NCBI GenBank assembly: GCA_031553395.1
Contig: JAVBLR010000003.1
Span: forward strand, 62,001 to 126,000
From: WRGA01 sp031553395
GTDB taxonomy: Bacteria; Bacteroidota; Bacteroidia; Bacteroidales; WRGA01
Length of the DNA: 64,000 nucleotides
Direction of reading: 5' to 3'
In this document: one piece after another, positions 8,840-16,757 of the stretch
How positions within the stretch are numbered: the first letter of the stretch is position 1
Layout: each line of letters opens with the position of its first letter
Translations under genes and position numbers: made by a program
Notes under the pieces: generated by a model
What the model was told of the DNA's origin: nothing
The model's database searches: none
The model's input: only the letters and a program-made list of their open reading frames with translations

Positions 8840-10081
8840 ATGAAACTATTCAACTTATACAAATATGCAGCAGTAGCTGCAATTATGATTGTTGCTCATT
8901 CCTGTGGAAGTGATGATACCGGAGGATATAAAGCCAATTGGCAACCTACCGGACAAACCTATTGTTCGAAATCGACAGACCCAGCTAAGGCTGCTGATGA
9001 GAGCGGTCCTTATTTTTTCTATCAGGAAGAAGATAAGAATGCCTCTACCCCAACTTATCGGAATGTAAGAGATGCATCCAAAGACAATACAAAATGTGCC
9101 GTGGGTTATACACCAGTATTCAAATCTACAAATATATCTACTGGTAGCTATGTCAGTTTTGCCCTTTATGGAAAAGACAGGGTTTTTGCAGCAGGAGTAA
9201 CAGAAGGTATATTGGAATATGTAAATGGGAAATGGGATACACCTCTTGGTATGTCTGACGCCGTAAAAAATGATATCTTTTATGCTCGGATGAGGCAAGG
9301 TGCAAACGGCAAATTTTTTATATCTACATCTAAAGGAGTTTATTACCAAGCTGGCGATAATGTATACAAACAAGCTACCAGTCCTTGGGATAAAGGAGAT
9401 ATGGCCGGCGCTTTAGGTGGAACAGATAAAAACTTTTTTGTATCTGCAGGAAGAAATTTCCGAGGTATTTATAAATGGGATGGTGTATCTAAATTTGTTC
9501 TAACAAACCAAGTTGAAGGATGCTTTTACTCAATTGAAGCATTAGACGATAATAATGTCTTTTTTGGTTCACATACAGAATCGGATGGAACTCCGGGAAA
9601 AACTTATGGTATTCGTCGTTATAATGGATCATCTATTGTTGCTATTGATGGATTTAAAGATGGTTCGTATAATCTGGCTACCCTTAATAATAAAATGTAT
9701 GCAGTAGGAGGAGGGAAAGTATATCTATGGAATGGAACAACATTTAATCCAATTTATGAAAAGGGGGGAACCCTTCGTGTTACCGGAGGTGCTTTGTATT
9801 TGCTTACAGCATCCGAAGTTTTAGTATATGATGAAACTGCAAAAACTTTCACTTCGACAAAACCTGCTCTTACAGGTATTTATTATGATATTGTTTATTC
9901 AGACGGATTTACGTATGCTTTTGGAGAAACAGGTGTTAAGGCTTATGCAAACAATGCTTGGACAAATATCTCTACTCCTGCAACAAAAATAACGACCGGT
10001 ATTGCTTCTACACCTGGTCTTTTTATGGGGGGATTAGGAAATAATAAAGGTATTCAGATAATGGATAAAGTCTATAATTAA
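8840..10081 (+). CDS. Putative surface lipoprotein with propeller-like repeats (paralogue A)
   Basis: This 413-residue protein has a lipoprotein signal ending AHSC (Cys22) and a Ser/Asp-rich linker. From about residue 90 there is a repeated beta-rich body with short strand units such as DRVFAAGVTEGILEYVNGKW, GGKVYLWNGTTFNPIY and TGVKAYANNAW. The spacing of about 40-45 residues suggests a beta-propeller of six to seven blades, which is an inference. It is a paralogue of the protein encoded at 10603-11712: both have TPxFKxTNI, GDxAGALGG, SIEALDDxNVFFG and a NNKGIQ C-terminus. A strong hairpin terminator follows directly, so it can be transcribed separately from the next two genes. I do not recognise a named family. 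Cell-surface location is inferred from the lipobox. Confidence 0.8.
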   Translation: MKLFNLYKYAAVAAIMIVAHSCGSDDTGGYKANWQPTGQTYCSKSTDPAKAADESGPYFFYQEEDKNASTPTYRNVRDASKDNTKCAVGYTPVFKSTNISTGSYVSFALYGKDRVFAAGVTEGILEYVNGKWDTPLGMSDAVKNDIFYARMRQGANGKFFISTSKGVYYQAGDNVYKQATSPWDKGDMAGALGGTDKNFFVSAGRNFRGIYKWDGVSKFVLTNQVEGCFYSIEALDDNNVFFGSHTESDGTPGKTYGIRRYNGSSIVAIDGFKDGSYNLATLNNKMYAVGGGKVYLWNGTTFNPIYEKGGTLRVTGGALYLLTASEVLVYDETAKTFTSTKPALTGIYYDIVYSDGFTYAFGETGVKAYANNAWTNISTPATKITTGIASTPGLFMGGLGNNKGIQIMDKVYN

Positions 10082-10089
10082 TTGAATAT

Positions 10090-10116
10090 AAATGTGGGTT
10101 GCATCAACCCACATTT
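10090..10116 (+). terminator. Intrinsic terminator after paralogue A
   Basis: Perfect 12-bp arms (AAATGTGGGTTG at 10090-10101 and its complement at 10105-10116) with a 3-base loop are followed by a T tract. Confidence 0.9.
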
Positions 10117-10133
10117 TTTAATAAATCAACTAT

Positions 10134-10598
10134 ATGATTAAACTCTACACAACAATTATAATAGGATTAATTGCATTATGGAATGCGGCAGCATATCCCC
10201 AAAAAAGTACATTAAAAATAGGAGATGATTTATATCCTTTAAATGCTATCAAAAATATTACTCTTTCCAGCAACAATACTATGTTGGTGAGTTTTAAAAA
10301 CGGGGCTCAACACTTTTTCTCTCCTTGTCTGACTTGTTACTTTATAGATTCTCCTTCATCTATAGATAAGGTAATGAGTTCTGATTCCTTTGAAGTATTT
10401 CCAAATCCGGTATCCGATCTGTTGTATATAAATAGTAACAACCCTATCGGGCTTATTTCTATTTATGATATTAATGGAAAACTGATTATTAGTCAGGAGT
10501 CTGATGAGATGCAAACCTCTATAGATCTTTCAATGCTAAGGAAGGGGATTTATTTTGTGAGAACAAATCAACAAGCTGTAAAAATCTTAAAAAAATAG
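10134..10598 (+). CDS. Small T9SS-sorted secreted protein
   Basis: This 154-residue protein has a signal peptide (about residues 1-20, ending AAAYPQ). A short domain follows (LKIGDDLYPLNAIKNITLSS), of the kind that precedes repeat bodies in Bacteroidetes secreted proteins. The last 70 residues form a type IX secretion C-terminal domain: FEVFPNPVSDLLYIN, ISIYDINGKLI, IDLSMLRKGIYFVR and a terminal VKILKK. Type A CTDs direct export across the outer membrane and are usually cleaved, so the organism should have a T9SS. The stop is 4 bases before the next gene, so the two are co-transcribed. There is almost no cargo domain between signal and CTD, which is unusual; it may be a small partner of the flanking paralogues. 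Confidence 0.85.
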   Translation: MIKLYTTIIIGLIALWNAAAYPQKSTLKIGDDLYPLNAIKNITLSSNNTMLVSFKNGAQHFFSPCLTCYFIDSPSSIDKVMSSDSFEVFPNPVSDLLYINSNNPIGLISIYDINGKLIISQESDEMQTSIDLSMLRKGIYFVRTNQQAVKILKK

Positions 10599-10602
10599 AC
10601 AA

Positions 10603-11712
10603 ATGAATAATAAGTGCTTTTTAGTTATATTTCTGATAGCATCACTATTCTCTACGAAGATAGCCGCTCAATCGACAATAATGCATATACACACAAAAAA
10701 TGGAAATGTTATCCAATATGATATTGCTGATGTAGATAGTATTACGTTTCAGGAATTTAATTATACACCAGCTTTTAAAAATACAAATATAACATCCGGG
10801 AGCTGGGATAATATTGCTCTTTGTAAAAATCGCCTTTTCGCTACTCATATGATTTCTGGAACGGTTGAGTATATAGATGGTAATTGGGTTACGCTAAATA
10901 CAGGATTCAGTGGCGCAAATAATTATCCAATTATAGGAGAGAATTCAGGAAGTATTTTAATTGCATCATCTGATGGTGTCTATGCGCAAAGCCCGAATGA
11001 TGGGAATAACTTTCATGTAGCATTGAATGGAAAAGGAGATCTTGCTGGAGCCTTAGGTGGAAGTAGTAAATATTATTTTTCGACAGGAGGTACAAATGGA
11101 AATGGTATTTTCCGATTTACAGGATATTGGTTTGCAGATACAAATCAATCGCTTGGATGTTGGTATTCTATTGAGGCATTGGATGACGATAATGTGTTTT
11201 TTGGGGCAGGAGCGAGCCATGTGTCTGCAAACTATGGAGTTGTAAGATGGGATGGACCACAGCAAAAAATAATGACAACCAACCTGACATCAGGAGTATA
11301 TACATTAACTAAATTCAATGATAAAATGTATGCTCAGGGACAAGATGGAGTTTATGTTTGGGATGGAAGTTCATTCGTGAAAATACATTCGACCGGAGGT
11401 ATGCTACGAGTTGCCGGAAATAACTTATATTGTTTTAATAGTGCAGGTGTGTTAAAATTCGATGTAGCATCTTCCACTTTTAATGTTTGGGCTTCAAAGG
11501 ATAAAGGTTATTTCACTGAAATCGAAGAATATGACGGATGGATATATTTATTTGGAGAAAAGGTTATTGGTTATAATAGAGCTTCAGATACCTGGAAAGA
11601 TATTGCTTCAGATGGAAGCTATATAACGAAGGCTTTTATTTCTCCGGTGGGATTGTTTATTTGTGGAAATAACAACAATAAAGGCATTCAGAAAATGGTG
11701 CCGAATTATTGA
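10603..11712 (+). CDS. Secreted protein with propeller-like repeats (paralogue B)
   Basis: This 369-residue protein has a cleavable signal peptide (SLFSTKIAAQS) rather than a lipobox. A short NGNVIQYDIADVDSITF module comes next, equivalent to the one in the preceding T9SS protein, and then a repeat body paralogous to the lipoprotein at 8840-10081 (TPAFKNTNITSGSW, GDLAGALGG, SIEALDDDNVFFG, NNNNKGIQKM). It lies 4 bases after the T9SS-sorted gene. The protein lacks a CTD of its own, so it may stay periplasmic or associate with its neighbours. The A-to-B arrangement looks like a gene duplication flanking an inserted or split sorting domain. The function is unknown. Confidence 0.8.
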   Translation: MNNKCFLVIFLIASLFSTKIAAQSTIMHIHTKNGNVIQYDIADVDSITFQEFNYTPAFKNTNITSGSWDNIALCKNRLFATHMISGTVEYIDGNWVTLNTGFSGANNYPIIGENSGSILIASSDGVYAQSPNDGNNFHVALNGKGDLAGALGGSSKYYFSTGGTNGNGIFRFTGYWFADTNQSLGCWYSIEALDDDNVFFGAGASHVSANYGVVRWDGPQQKIMTTNLTSGVYTLTKFNDKMYAQGQDGVYVWDGSSFVKIHSTGGMLRVAGNNLYCFNSAGVLKFDVASSTFNVWASKDKGYFTEIEEYDGWIYLFGEKVIGYNRASDTWKDIASDGSYITKAFISPVGLFICGNNNNKGIQKMVPNY

Positions 11713-11744
11713 TTACTCTATAATTTTCTGATATTTTTAAAAGT

Positions 11745-11785
11745 AAAACGAGCAGATAAACTAATAATAGTTATCTGCTCGTTTT
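11745..11785. terminator. Bidirectional terminator between paralogue B and groEL
   Basis: There are perfect 15-bp arms, 11745-11759 and 11771-11785 (core ACGAGCAGATAA), an 11-base loop, an A-rich left flank and a T-rich right flank. It therefore serves both converging transcripts. Confidence 0.9.
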
Positions 11786-11828
11786 TATTTACAATGAAAA
11801 CCTGAATAGTTTTATTAATCGAAAGAAA

Positions 11829-13466
11829 TTACATCATTCCTCCCATGCCACCCATTCCTGGATTAGGCATCATAGGTGCCGGATTTTCTTCTTTCTTTTC
11901 TGTAATTACGGCTTCGGTTGTTAATAACATACCTGCGATAGATGCCGCATTTTCCAAAGCTACACGTGTTACTTTTGCCGGATCAATAACTCCGGCTGCA
12001 AAGAAGTTTTCAAAAACATCCGTGCGAGCATTGTATCCGAAGTCGTTTTTGCCTTCTTTTACTTTTTGTACAATAACAGCACCTTCTTTTCCTGCGTTCG
12101 CAACAATTTGACGAAGAGGTTCTTCGATTGCACGTTTGATGATTTCAATTCCAGTAGTTTCGTCATCATTATCACCTTTCAAATTTTCCAAAGAAGTTGT
12201 TGCACGGATATAAGCAACACCACCTCCGGGAACAATACCTTCTTCGATTGCAGCACGAGTTGCACTCAATGCATCATCAACACGGTCTTTTTTCTCTTTC
12301 ATTTCTACTTCAGAAGGAGCACCAACATAAAGAACTGCAACACCACCGGCTAATTTAGCCAAACGTTCTTGCAATTTTTCGCGATCATAATCGGAAGTTG
12401 TAGATTCGATTTGAGCTTTGATTTGGCTAACACGTGCAGCAATTGCACTTTTGTCACCCGAACCGTTTACGATGATTGTATTATCCTTATTAATTGTAAT
12501 TTTTTCGGCTGTTCCAAGCATATCGATGCTTGCACCTTCTAGTTTTAATCCTTTTTCTTCGGTAATAACAACTCCGCCGGTCAATACAGCAATATCTTCC
12601 AACATTTCTTTACGACGGTCACCAAATCCCGGAGCTTTTACTGCACAGATTTTCAATGAACCACGAAGACGGTTGACTACTAAAGTAGCTAATGCTTCGC
12701 TGTCTACATCTTCAGCAATAATCAATAAAGGACGGCTTGTTTGTACAGTTGCTTCAAGAATAGGAAGCATTTCTTTCAGAGAAGATATTTTTTTGTCGTG
12801 TATAAGGATATACGGATTATCCATTTCCACTTCCATTTTTTCAGTGTTTGTAACGAAGTAAGGAGAAATATATCCACGGTCGAATTGCATACCTTCTACC
12901 ACTTCAACAGTAGTTTCGATTCCTTTTGCTTCTTCAACGGTAATAACACCTTCTTTTTTAACTTTTTTCATTGCTTCTGCAATCAATTTACCAATTTCAG
13001 CATCATTGTTTGCAGAAATACGAGCAACCTGTTCGATTTTTTCGAAATCGTCACCAACTTCTTGAGACTGAGATTTGATGTTTTCAACAACTTTAGCAAC
13101 AGCCTTGTCGATACCACGTTTCAAATCCATCGGATTAGCACCAGCAGTAACATTTTTCAACCCTACGCTAACGATTGATTGTGCCAACACAGTTGCAGTT
13201 GTAGTTCCGTCACCGGCGTCATCACCAGTTTTAGAAGCAACTTCTTTAACCATTTGAGCACCCATGTTTTGATATGGGTCAGACAATTCTATTTCTTTTG
13301 CAACAGTTACACCATCTTTCGTAATTTGTGGAGCGCCGAATTTTTTTTCAATAATTACGTTACGGCCTTTAGGTCCAAGTGTTACTTTCACTGTATTTGC
13401 CAATTCGTCAACACCTTTTTTCAAAAGGTCGCGAGCATCAGTATCGAATTTAATTTCTTTTGCCAT
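11829..13466 (-). CDS. groL: Chaperonin GroEL (60 kDa)
   Basis: This 545-residue protein is a full-length Hsp60 with the usual landmarks. The N-terminus is MAKEIKFDTDARDLLKKGV. The ATP-site signature VTLGPKGRNVIIEKKFGAP and DDAGDGTTTATVLAQ are present, as is the apical-domain region around GYISPYFVTNTEKM. The C-terminal tail is rich in Gly and Met and ends GMGGMM. It forms the 14-mer folding cage with GroES. It is downstream of groS on the minus strand, but the 170-bp gap between them is unusually long for groESL and is filled by a period-7 ACGT word-repeat. No CIRCE operator is visible. The assignment is certain. Confidence 0.99.
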   Translation of the reverse strand: MAKEIKFDTDARDLLKKGVDELANTVKVTLGPKGRNVIIEKKFGAPQITKDGVTVAKEIELSDPYQNMGAQMVKEVASKTGDDAGDGTTTATVLAQSIVSVGLKNVTAGANPMDLKRGIDKAVAKVVENIKSQSQEVGDDFEKIEQVARISANNDAEIGKLIAEAMKKVKKEGVITVEEAKGIETTVEVVEGMQFDRGYISPYFVTNTEKMEVEMDNPYILIHDKKISSLKEMLPILEATVQTSRPLLIIAEDVDSEALATLVVNRLRGSLKICAVKAPGFGDRRKEMLEDIAVLTGGVVITEEKGLKLEGASIDMLGTAEKITINKDNTIIVNGSGDKSAIAARVSQIKAQIESTTSDYDREKLQERLAKLAGGVAVLYVGAPSEVEMKEKKDRVDDALSATRAAIEEGIVPGGGVAYIRATTSLENLKGDNDDETTGIEIIKRAIEEPLRQIVANAGKEGAVIVQKVKEGKNDFGYNARTDVFENFFAAGVIDPAKVTRVALENAASIAGMLLTTEAVITEKKEENPAPMMPNPGMGGMGGMM

Positions 13467-13475
13467 TTTTTTAAA

Positions 13476-13631
13476 GTTTTACGTTATACGTTTTACGTCC
13501 TACGTTTTGGAGACGTAAGAGTGATAAAACGTAGGAATGTTTTTAATTTCTTAATCGAATATTTTTGTTTTACGTAACTTAAAATAGAAAAAACGCAATA
13601 CTCAAAGCGTATTACGTGTTACGTAAAACGT
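13476..13631. repeat. Period-7 ACGT word-repeat inside the groES-groEL operon
   Basis: ACGT cores sit at 13481, 13488, 13495 and 13502, and again at 13607 (as GCGT), 13614, 13621 and 13628, each exactly 7 bases apart. The two blocks are inverted copies: 13476-13496 against 13609-13629 match at 17 of 21 positions. An inner perfect 10-bp hairpin pairs 13499-13508 with 13526-13535. The 16 bases 13476-13491 are identical to 27612-27627. The element fills the groS-groL gap and ends about 10 bases before the groL ATG. Confidence 0.85.
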
Positions 13632-13636
13632 TTTAC

Positions 13637-13906
13637 TTAAATAATTGCCAAAACATCAGATTGGCGCATGATAAGATAAGTTGTTCCGTCGAATTCAAGT
13701 TCTGTTCCGGCATATTTACCGTACAATACGTTTTGTCCTACTTGCAATACCATTTCTTCGTCTTTTGTACCGTTTCCTACTGCGATAACTTCTCCCTTCA
13801 ATGGTTTTTCTTTAGCTGAATCTGGAATAATAATTCCGCTCGCTGTTTTTTCTTCTGCCACAGCCGGTTTGATCAAAACTCTGTCTGCTAATAGTTTAAT
13901 GTTCAT
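13637..13906 (-). CDS. groS: Co-chaperonin GroES (10 kDa)
   Basis: This 89-residue protein has the GroES fold signature: MNIKLLADRVLIKPAVAEEKT, the mobile-loop region SGIIIPDSAKEKP, then GEVIAVGNGTKDEE and VLYGKYAGTELEFDGTTYLIMRQSDVLAII. It forms the heptameric lid of GroEL, which is encoded immediately downstream. It is shorter than E. coli GroES, as is normal in this phylum. A -7 box lies about 140 bases upstream. The assignment is certain. Confidence 0.98.
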   Translation of the reverse strand: MNIKLLADRVLIKPAVAEEKTASGIIIPDSAKEKPLKGEVIAVGNGTKDEEMVLQVGQNVLYGKYAGTELEFDGTTYLIMRQSDVLAII

Positions 13907-14041
13907 AATTGCTTAATTTAGAAATTATTTAGTAAAGTTTAAATTTAAAAATCCGATTTTATTATGAGCGAATTGTATGCCAAAAAATCTCATTATCGAT
14001 TAATATTCTTTATCTATCCGTATAAATGTTTTGTTTTCAGA

Positions 14042-14049
14042 CAAATATA
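14042..14049 (-). promoter_or_regulatory. -7 box of groES-groEL
   Basis: The minus strand reads TATATTTG, an exact TAnnTTTG, about 135 bases upstream of the groS ATG. No TTTG lies at the -33 position. Confidence 0.4.
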
Positions 14050-14171
14050 AGTTTTGTCGAATTCTCTGTTAATTTAATATTTTTCAAATAATCATTTTTC
14101 TGACAGTTATATGCCAATTTGATAATAGTAAAATCGTTTTTCCTGCAAAAATGACAGTCTATATAACGGCG

Positions 14172-14210
14172 AAAAACATGTTTCAAAACATTGTTTTATA
14201 ACATGTTTTT
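14172..14210. promoter_or_regulatory. Perfect 11-bp dyad between groES and EF-G2
   Basis: The arms AAAAACATGTT (14172-14182) and AACATGTTTTT (14200-14210) are perfect complements. An inner AAAAC/GTTTT pairing nearly closes the 17-base centre. In a divergent region a terminator is not expected, so an operator or a leader stem of the EF-G2 mRNA is more likely. Confidence 0.5.
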
Positions 14211-14340
14211 AGAGGTTGCTTTTTGCATTTTTTATTTATAATTTGCAAACCGTTTTAAATCGTATTGAGCATTTGCTTAAAAACGGATAATACACTTTAT
14301 TACAGAGAACTTATACGGAATTAAAGATGTTCATAAATCC

Positions 14341-14375
14341 TTAATTCTTATTTTTTAACTCTTAATTTTAATTTA
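14341..14375. repeat. Period-7 TTAATTC array in the EF-G2 leader
   Basis: Five heptads (TTAATTC, TTATTTT, TTAACTC, TTAATTT, TAATTTA) end 2 bases before the start codon at 14378. A single complementary GAATTAA lies upstream at 14319-14325. The same word, in the same sense relative to the gene, precedes glnN. Confidence 0.65.
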
Positions 14376-14377
14376 TC

Positions 14378-16537
14378 ATGAAGGTATATCAATCGAATGA
14401 AATTAAAAACATTTCCTTATTGGGAAGTGCAGGATCAGGTAAGACCACCCTCGCAGAAGCTATGCTCTTCGAGAGTGGCTTGATAAAACGCCGCGGGACA
14501 GTAGATGGAAAAAACACCGTGTCGGATTATTTTCCGGTGGAACAAGAATATGGCTATTCGGTTTTTTCCACGGTTTTTCATGTTGAATGGATGAACCGGA
14601 AGTTGAATGTAATAGATTGCCCGGGTTCGGATGATTTTGTTGGTAGTGTTATTACTGCATTAAATGTTACCGACACTGCAATTATGGTAATTAATTCTCA
14701 ATATGGAATAGAGGTTGGAACGCAAAACCTATTCCGTTATACAGATAAATTGCATAAACCTGTTTTATTTGCTCTTAATCAGTTGGATAATGATAAGGCT
14801 GATTATGATAATATTATTGAACAACTTCGCGAAAATTATGGCGGACGGATTGTTCAAATCCAATATCCCATTTCATGTGGAGCATCTTTCAACGCAATGG
14901 TCGATGTGTTGAAAATGAAAATGTATAAATGGAAGCCAGAAGGTGGTGTTCCTGAAGTTCTTGATATACCTGCAGACCAAATGGATAAAGCGCAGGAGCT
15001 ACATCAAAAATTAGTTGAAGCTGCTGCTGAAAACGACGAAGCTTTGATGGAAAAATTCTTTGATCAAGGTTCCTTGACCGAAGATGAAATGCGTGAAGGA
15101 ATTCGCAAAGGTTTGATAACGAGAGGGATGTTTCCCGTTTTTTGTGTTTGTGCCGGACGAGATATGGGTGTTCGCCGCATGATGGAATTTGTAGGCAATG
15201 TAGCTCCTTTTGTAAGTGAAATGCCTAAACCAACAACCAAAGATGGAAAAGAAATAGCTCCGGATGCAAATGGCCCGACGAGTCTGTATTTCTTTAAAAC
15301 AACGGTAGAACCACATATTGGAGAGGTTTCTTACTTCAAAGTAATGTCGGGGAAAGTAAAAGAAGGAGATGATTTGGTAAATGTAAACCGTAGTTCGAAA
15401 GAACGTTTGGCTCAACTATTCTGTGTAGCAGGACAAATACGGAGTAAAGTAGAAGAATTGGTTGCAGGAGATATTGGTGTTTCAGTTAAATTGAAAGATG
15501 TTCGCACCGGAAATACGTTAAATGAAAAAGGATGTGAGTATTTATTTGATTTTATTAAATATCCGGAGCCGAAGTATCGCCGAGCAATTCGTGCTGCAAA
15601 TGAAGCAGATACGGAAAAGTTAAGTGAGGTGCTTACACGTATGCACGAAGAAGATCCAACATGGATTGTTGAGCAATCAAAAGAATTGAAACAAACAATT
15701 ATTCACGGGCAAGGCGAATTTCACCTTAAAACGCTTAAATGGCGTATCGAGAATAATGACAAAATAATGATTGAATATATCGAGCCGCGTATTCCTTACC
15801 GCGAAACGATAACGAAAGCTGCACGTGCCGATTATCGTCACAAAAAACAATCGGGTGGGGCAGGGCAGTTTGGCGAAGTTCACTTGATTATTGAACCTTA
15901 CCACGAAGGCATGCCGGTACCGGGAACATACAAATTCAATGGGCAGGAGTACAAAATAACTGCACGTGATACACAAGAATATAACTTGGATTGGGGTGGA
16001 AAACTTGTGTTTGTAAACAGTATCGTTGGAGGTTCGATTGACGCACGTTTTTTACCGGCTATACTAAAAGGTTTGATGGATAGGATAGAGCAAGGTCCTC
16101 TTACCGGTTCGTATGCACGTGATGTTCGTGTAATTGTTTACGATGGAAAAATGCACCCGGTAGATTCTAATGAAATATCTTTCCGGTTGGCAGGACGAAA
16201 TGCGTTCAGTCAGGCGTTTAAAGAAGCTAACCCCAAAATTTTGGAACCGATTTATGATGTGGAAGTATTAGTTCCCGGTGATAGGATGGGAGACGTAATG
16301 GGCGATTTGCAAGGACGTCGTGCTATTATTATGGGAATGAGCAGCGAAAAAGGCTTTGAGAAATTAATGGCTAAAGTTCCTTTAAAAGAAATGTCATCCT
16401 ATTCAACTGCATTGAGTTCTTTAACCGGTGGACGGGCTTCATTTACCATGAAGTTTGCAAGTTATGAACTTGTACCATCTGATGTTCAAGAAAAACTATT
16501 AAAAGAATACGAAGCTTCTCAACAGGATGCCGAATAA
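14378..16537 (+). CDS. EF-G paralogue with degenerate GTPase site (EF-G2 type)
   Basis: This 719-residue protein has the full five-domain elongation factor G layout, but its G motifs are altered. The P-loop is GSAGSGKTT (16-24). Switch I reads EQEYGYS where EF-G has the RGIT pattern, so the Thr is Ser. The G3 motif is DCPGSDDF (80-87) instead of DTPGHVDF, so the catalytic His is Ser84. G4 is NQLD (134-137) instead of NKxD. Domain IV and V sequences such as YRHKKQSGGAGQFGEV and DLQGRRAIIMGM are well kept, so ribosome binding is plausible. Bacteroides thetaiotaomicron EF-G2 is a known paralogue reported to support translation without GTP hydrolysis during starvation; orthology here is inferred. 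The leader has a dyad and TTAATTC heptads. It is divergent from groES-groEL. Confidence 0.9.
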   Translation: MKVYQSNEIKNISLLGSAGSGKTTLAEAMLFESGLIKRRGTVDGKNTVSDYFPVEQEYGYSVFSTVFHVEWMNRKLNVIDCPGSDDFVGSVITALNVTDTAIMVINSQYGIEVGTQNLFRYTDKLHKPVLFALNQLDNDKADYDNIIEQLRENYGGRIVQIQYPISCGASFNAMVDVLKMKMYKWKPEGGVPEVLDIPADQMDKAQELHQKLVEAAAENDEALMEKFFDQGSLTEDEMREGIRKGLITRGMFPVFCVCAGRDMGVRRMMEFVGNVAPFVSEMPKPTTKDGKEIAPDANGPTSLYFFKTTVEPHIGEVSYFKVMSGKVKEGDDLVNVNRSSKERLAQLFCVAGQIRSKVEELVAGDIGVSVKLKDVRTGNTLNEKGCEYLFDFIKYPEPKYRRAIRAANEADTEKLSEVLTRMHEEDPTWIVEQSKELKQTIIHGQGEFHLKTLKWRIENNDKIMIEYIEPRIPYRETITKAARADYRHKKQSGGAGQFGEVHLIIEPYHEGMPVPGTYKFNGQEYKITARDTQEYNLDWGGKLVFVNSIVGGSIDARFLPAILKGLMDRIEQGPLTGSYARDVRVIVYDGKMHPVDSNEISFRLAGRNAFSQAFKEANPKILEPIYDVEVLVPGDRMGDVMGDLQGRRAIIMGMSSEKGFEKLMAKVPLKEMSSYSTALSSLTGGRASFTMKFASYELVPSDVQEKLLKEYEASQQDAE

Positions 16538-16560
16538 TCTTTTTGATAAATAAATAAGCG

Positions 16561-16594
16561 ATAAACGAGCCTGTATTACACTTGGCTCGTTTAT
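16561..16594 (+). terminator. Hairpin terminator after the EF-G2 gene
   Basis: Perfect 11-bp arms ATAAACGAGCC (16561-16571) and GGCTCGTTTAT (16584-16594) are separated by 12 bases. The T tract is short. The right arm abuts the toxin remnant, which suggests the insertion or deletion junction lies here. Confidence 0.7.
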
Positions 16595-16754
16595 TGAAGA
16601 TATACTGGATAATACAAATCCACAATCAAGTGGAAATATTAAAATTGTTTCTGAGAGAGATCTTTGTGATTCATGTTCTGATGCATTAGATGAATTTAGG
16701 AAACAACGTCCAGGTATTGAAGTTGAAGTTGTATATAAAAATGAATATCCCTAA
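16587..16754 (+). pseudogene. C-terminal remnant of a deaminase-fold polymorphic toxin
   Basis: An open frame with no start codon of its own runs to the stop at 16752-16754. It reads SFIEDILDNTNPQ, then NIKIVSERDLCDSCSDALDEF and RKQRPGIEVEVVYKNEYP. The SER-x-x-C-x-x-C, helix, then P-G-I-x-V-x-V-x-Y pattern is that of the C-terminal zinc-binding half of bacterial toxin deaminases (the BURPS668_1122-like group is the closest I can name). The upstream half with the catalytic His/Cys-Ala-Glu motif, and everything N-terminal to it, is missing, so the fragment cannot be an active enzyme. Three bases after its stop starts an ankyrin gene, the usual toxin-immunity order. Frame and motif are seen directly; the family assignment is from recognition and should be tested by profile search. 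Confidence 0.7.
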
Positions 16755-16757
16755 GTT

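Larger units (their letters stand above)
13907..14377. other. 471-bp divergent intergenic region, groES / EF-G2
   Basis: It contains a TATATTTG box for groES (14042-14049, minus), a perfect 11-bp dyad at 14172-14210, and TTAATTC-type heptads at 14341-14375 directly before the EF-G2 ATG. There is no CIRCE element (TTAGCACTC-N9-GAGTGCTAA) and no gene that I can support. I could not place a convincing promoter for the EF-G2 gene. Confidence 0.6.

Noticed and set aside
11845..13577. Several overlapping plus-strand open frames across groEL
   Set aside because: They are antisense shadows of groEL codons, with low-complexity Phe/Cys-rich translations and no start context.
13907..14377. CIRCE heat-shock operator upstream of groES
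   Set aside because: No TTAGCACTC-N9-GAGTGCTAA or close variant is present on either strand.
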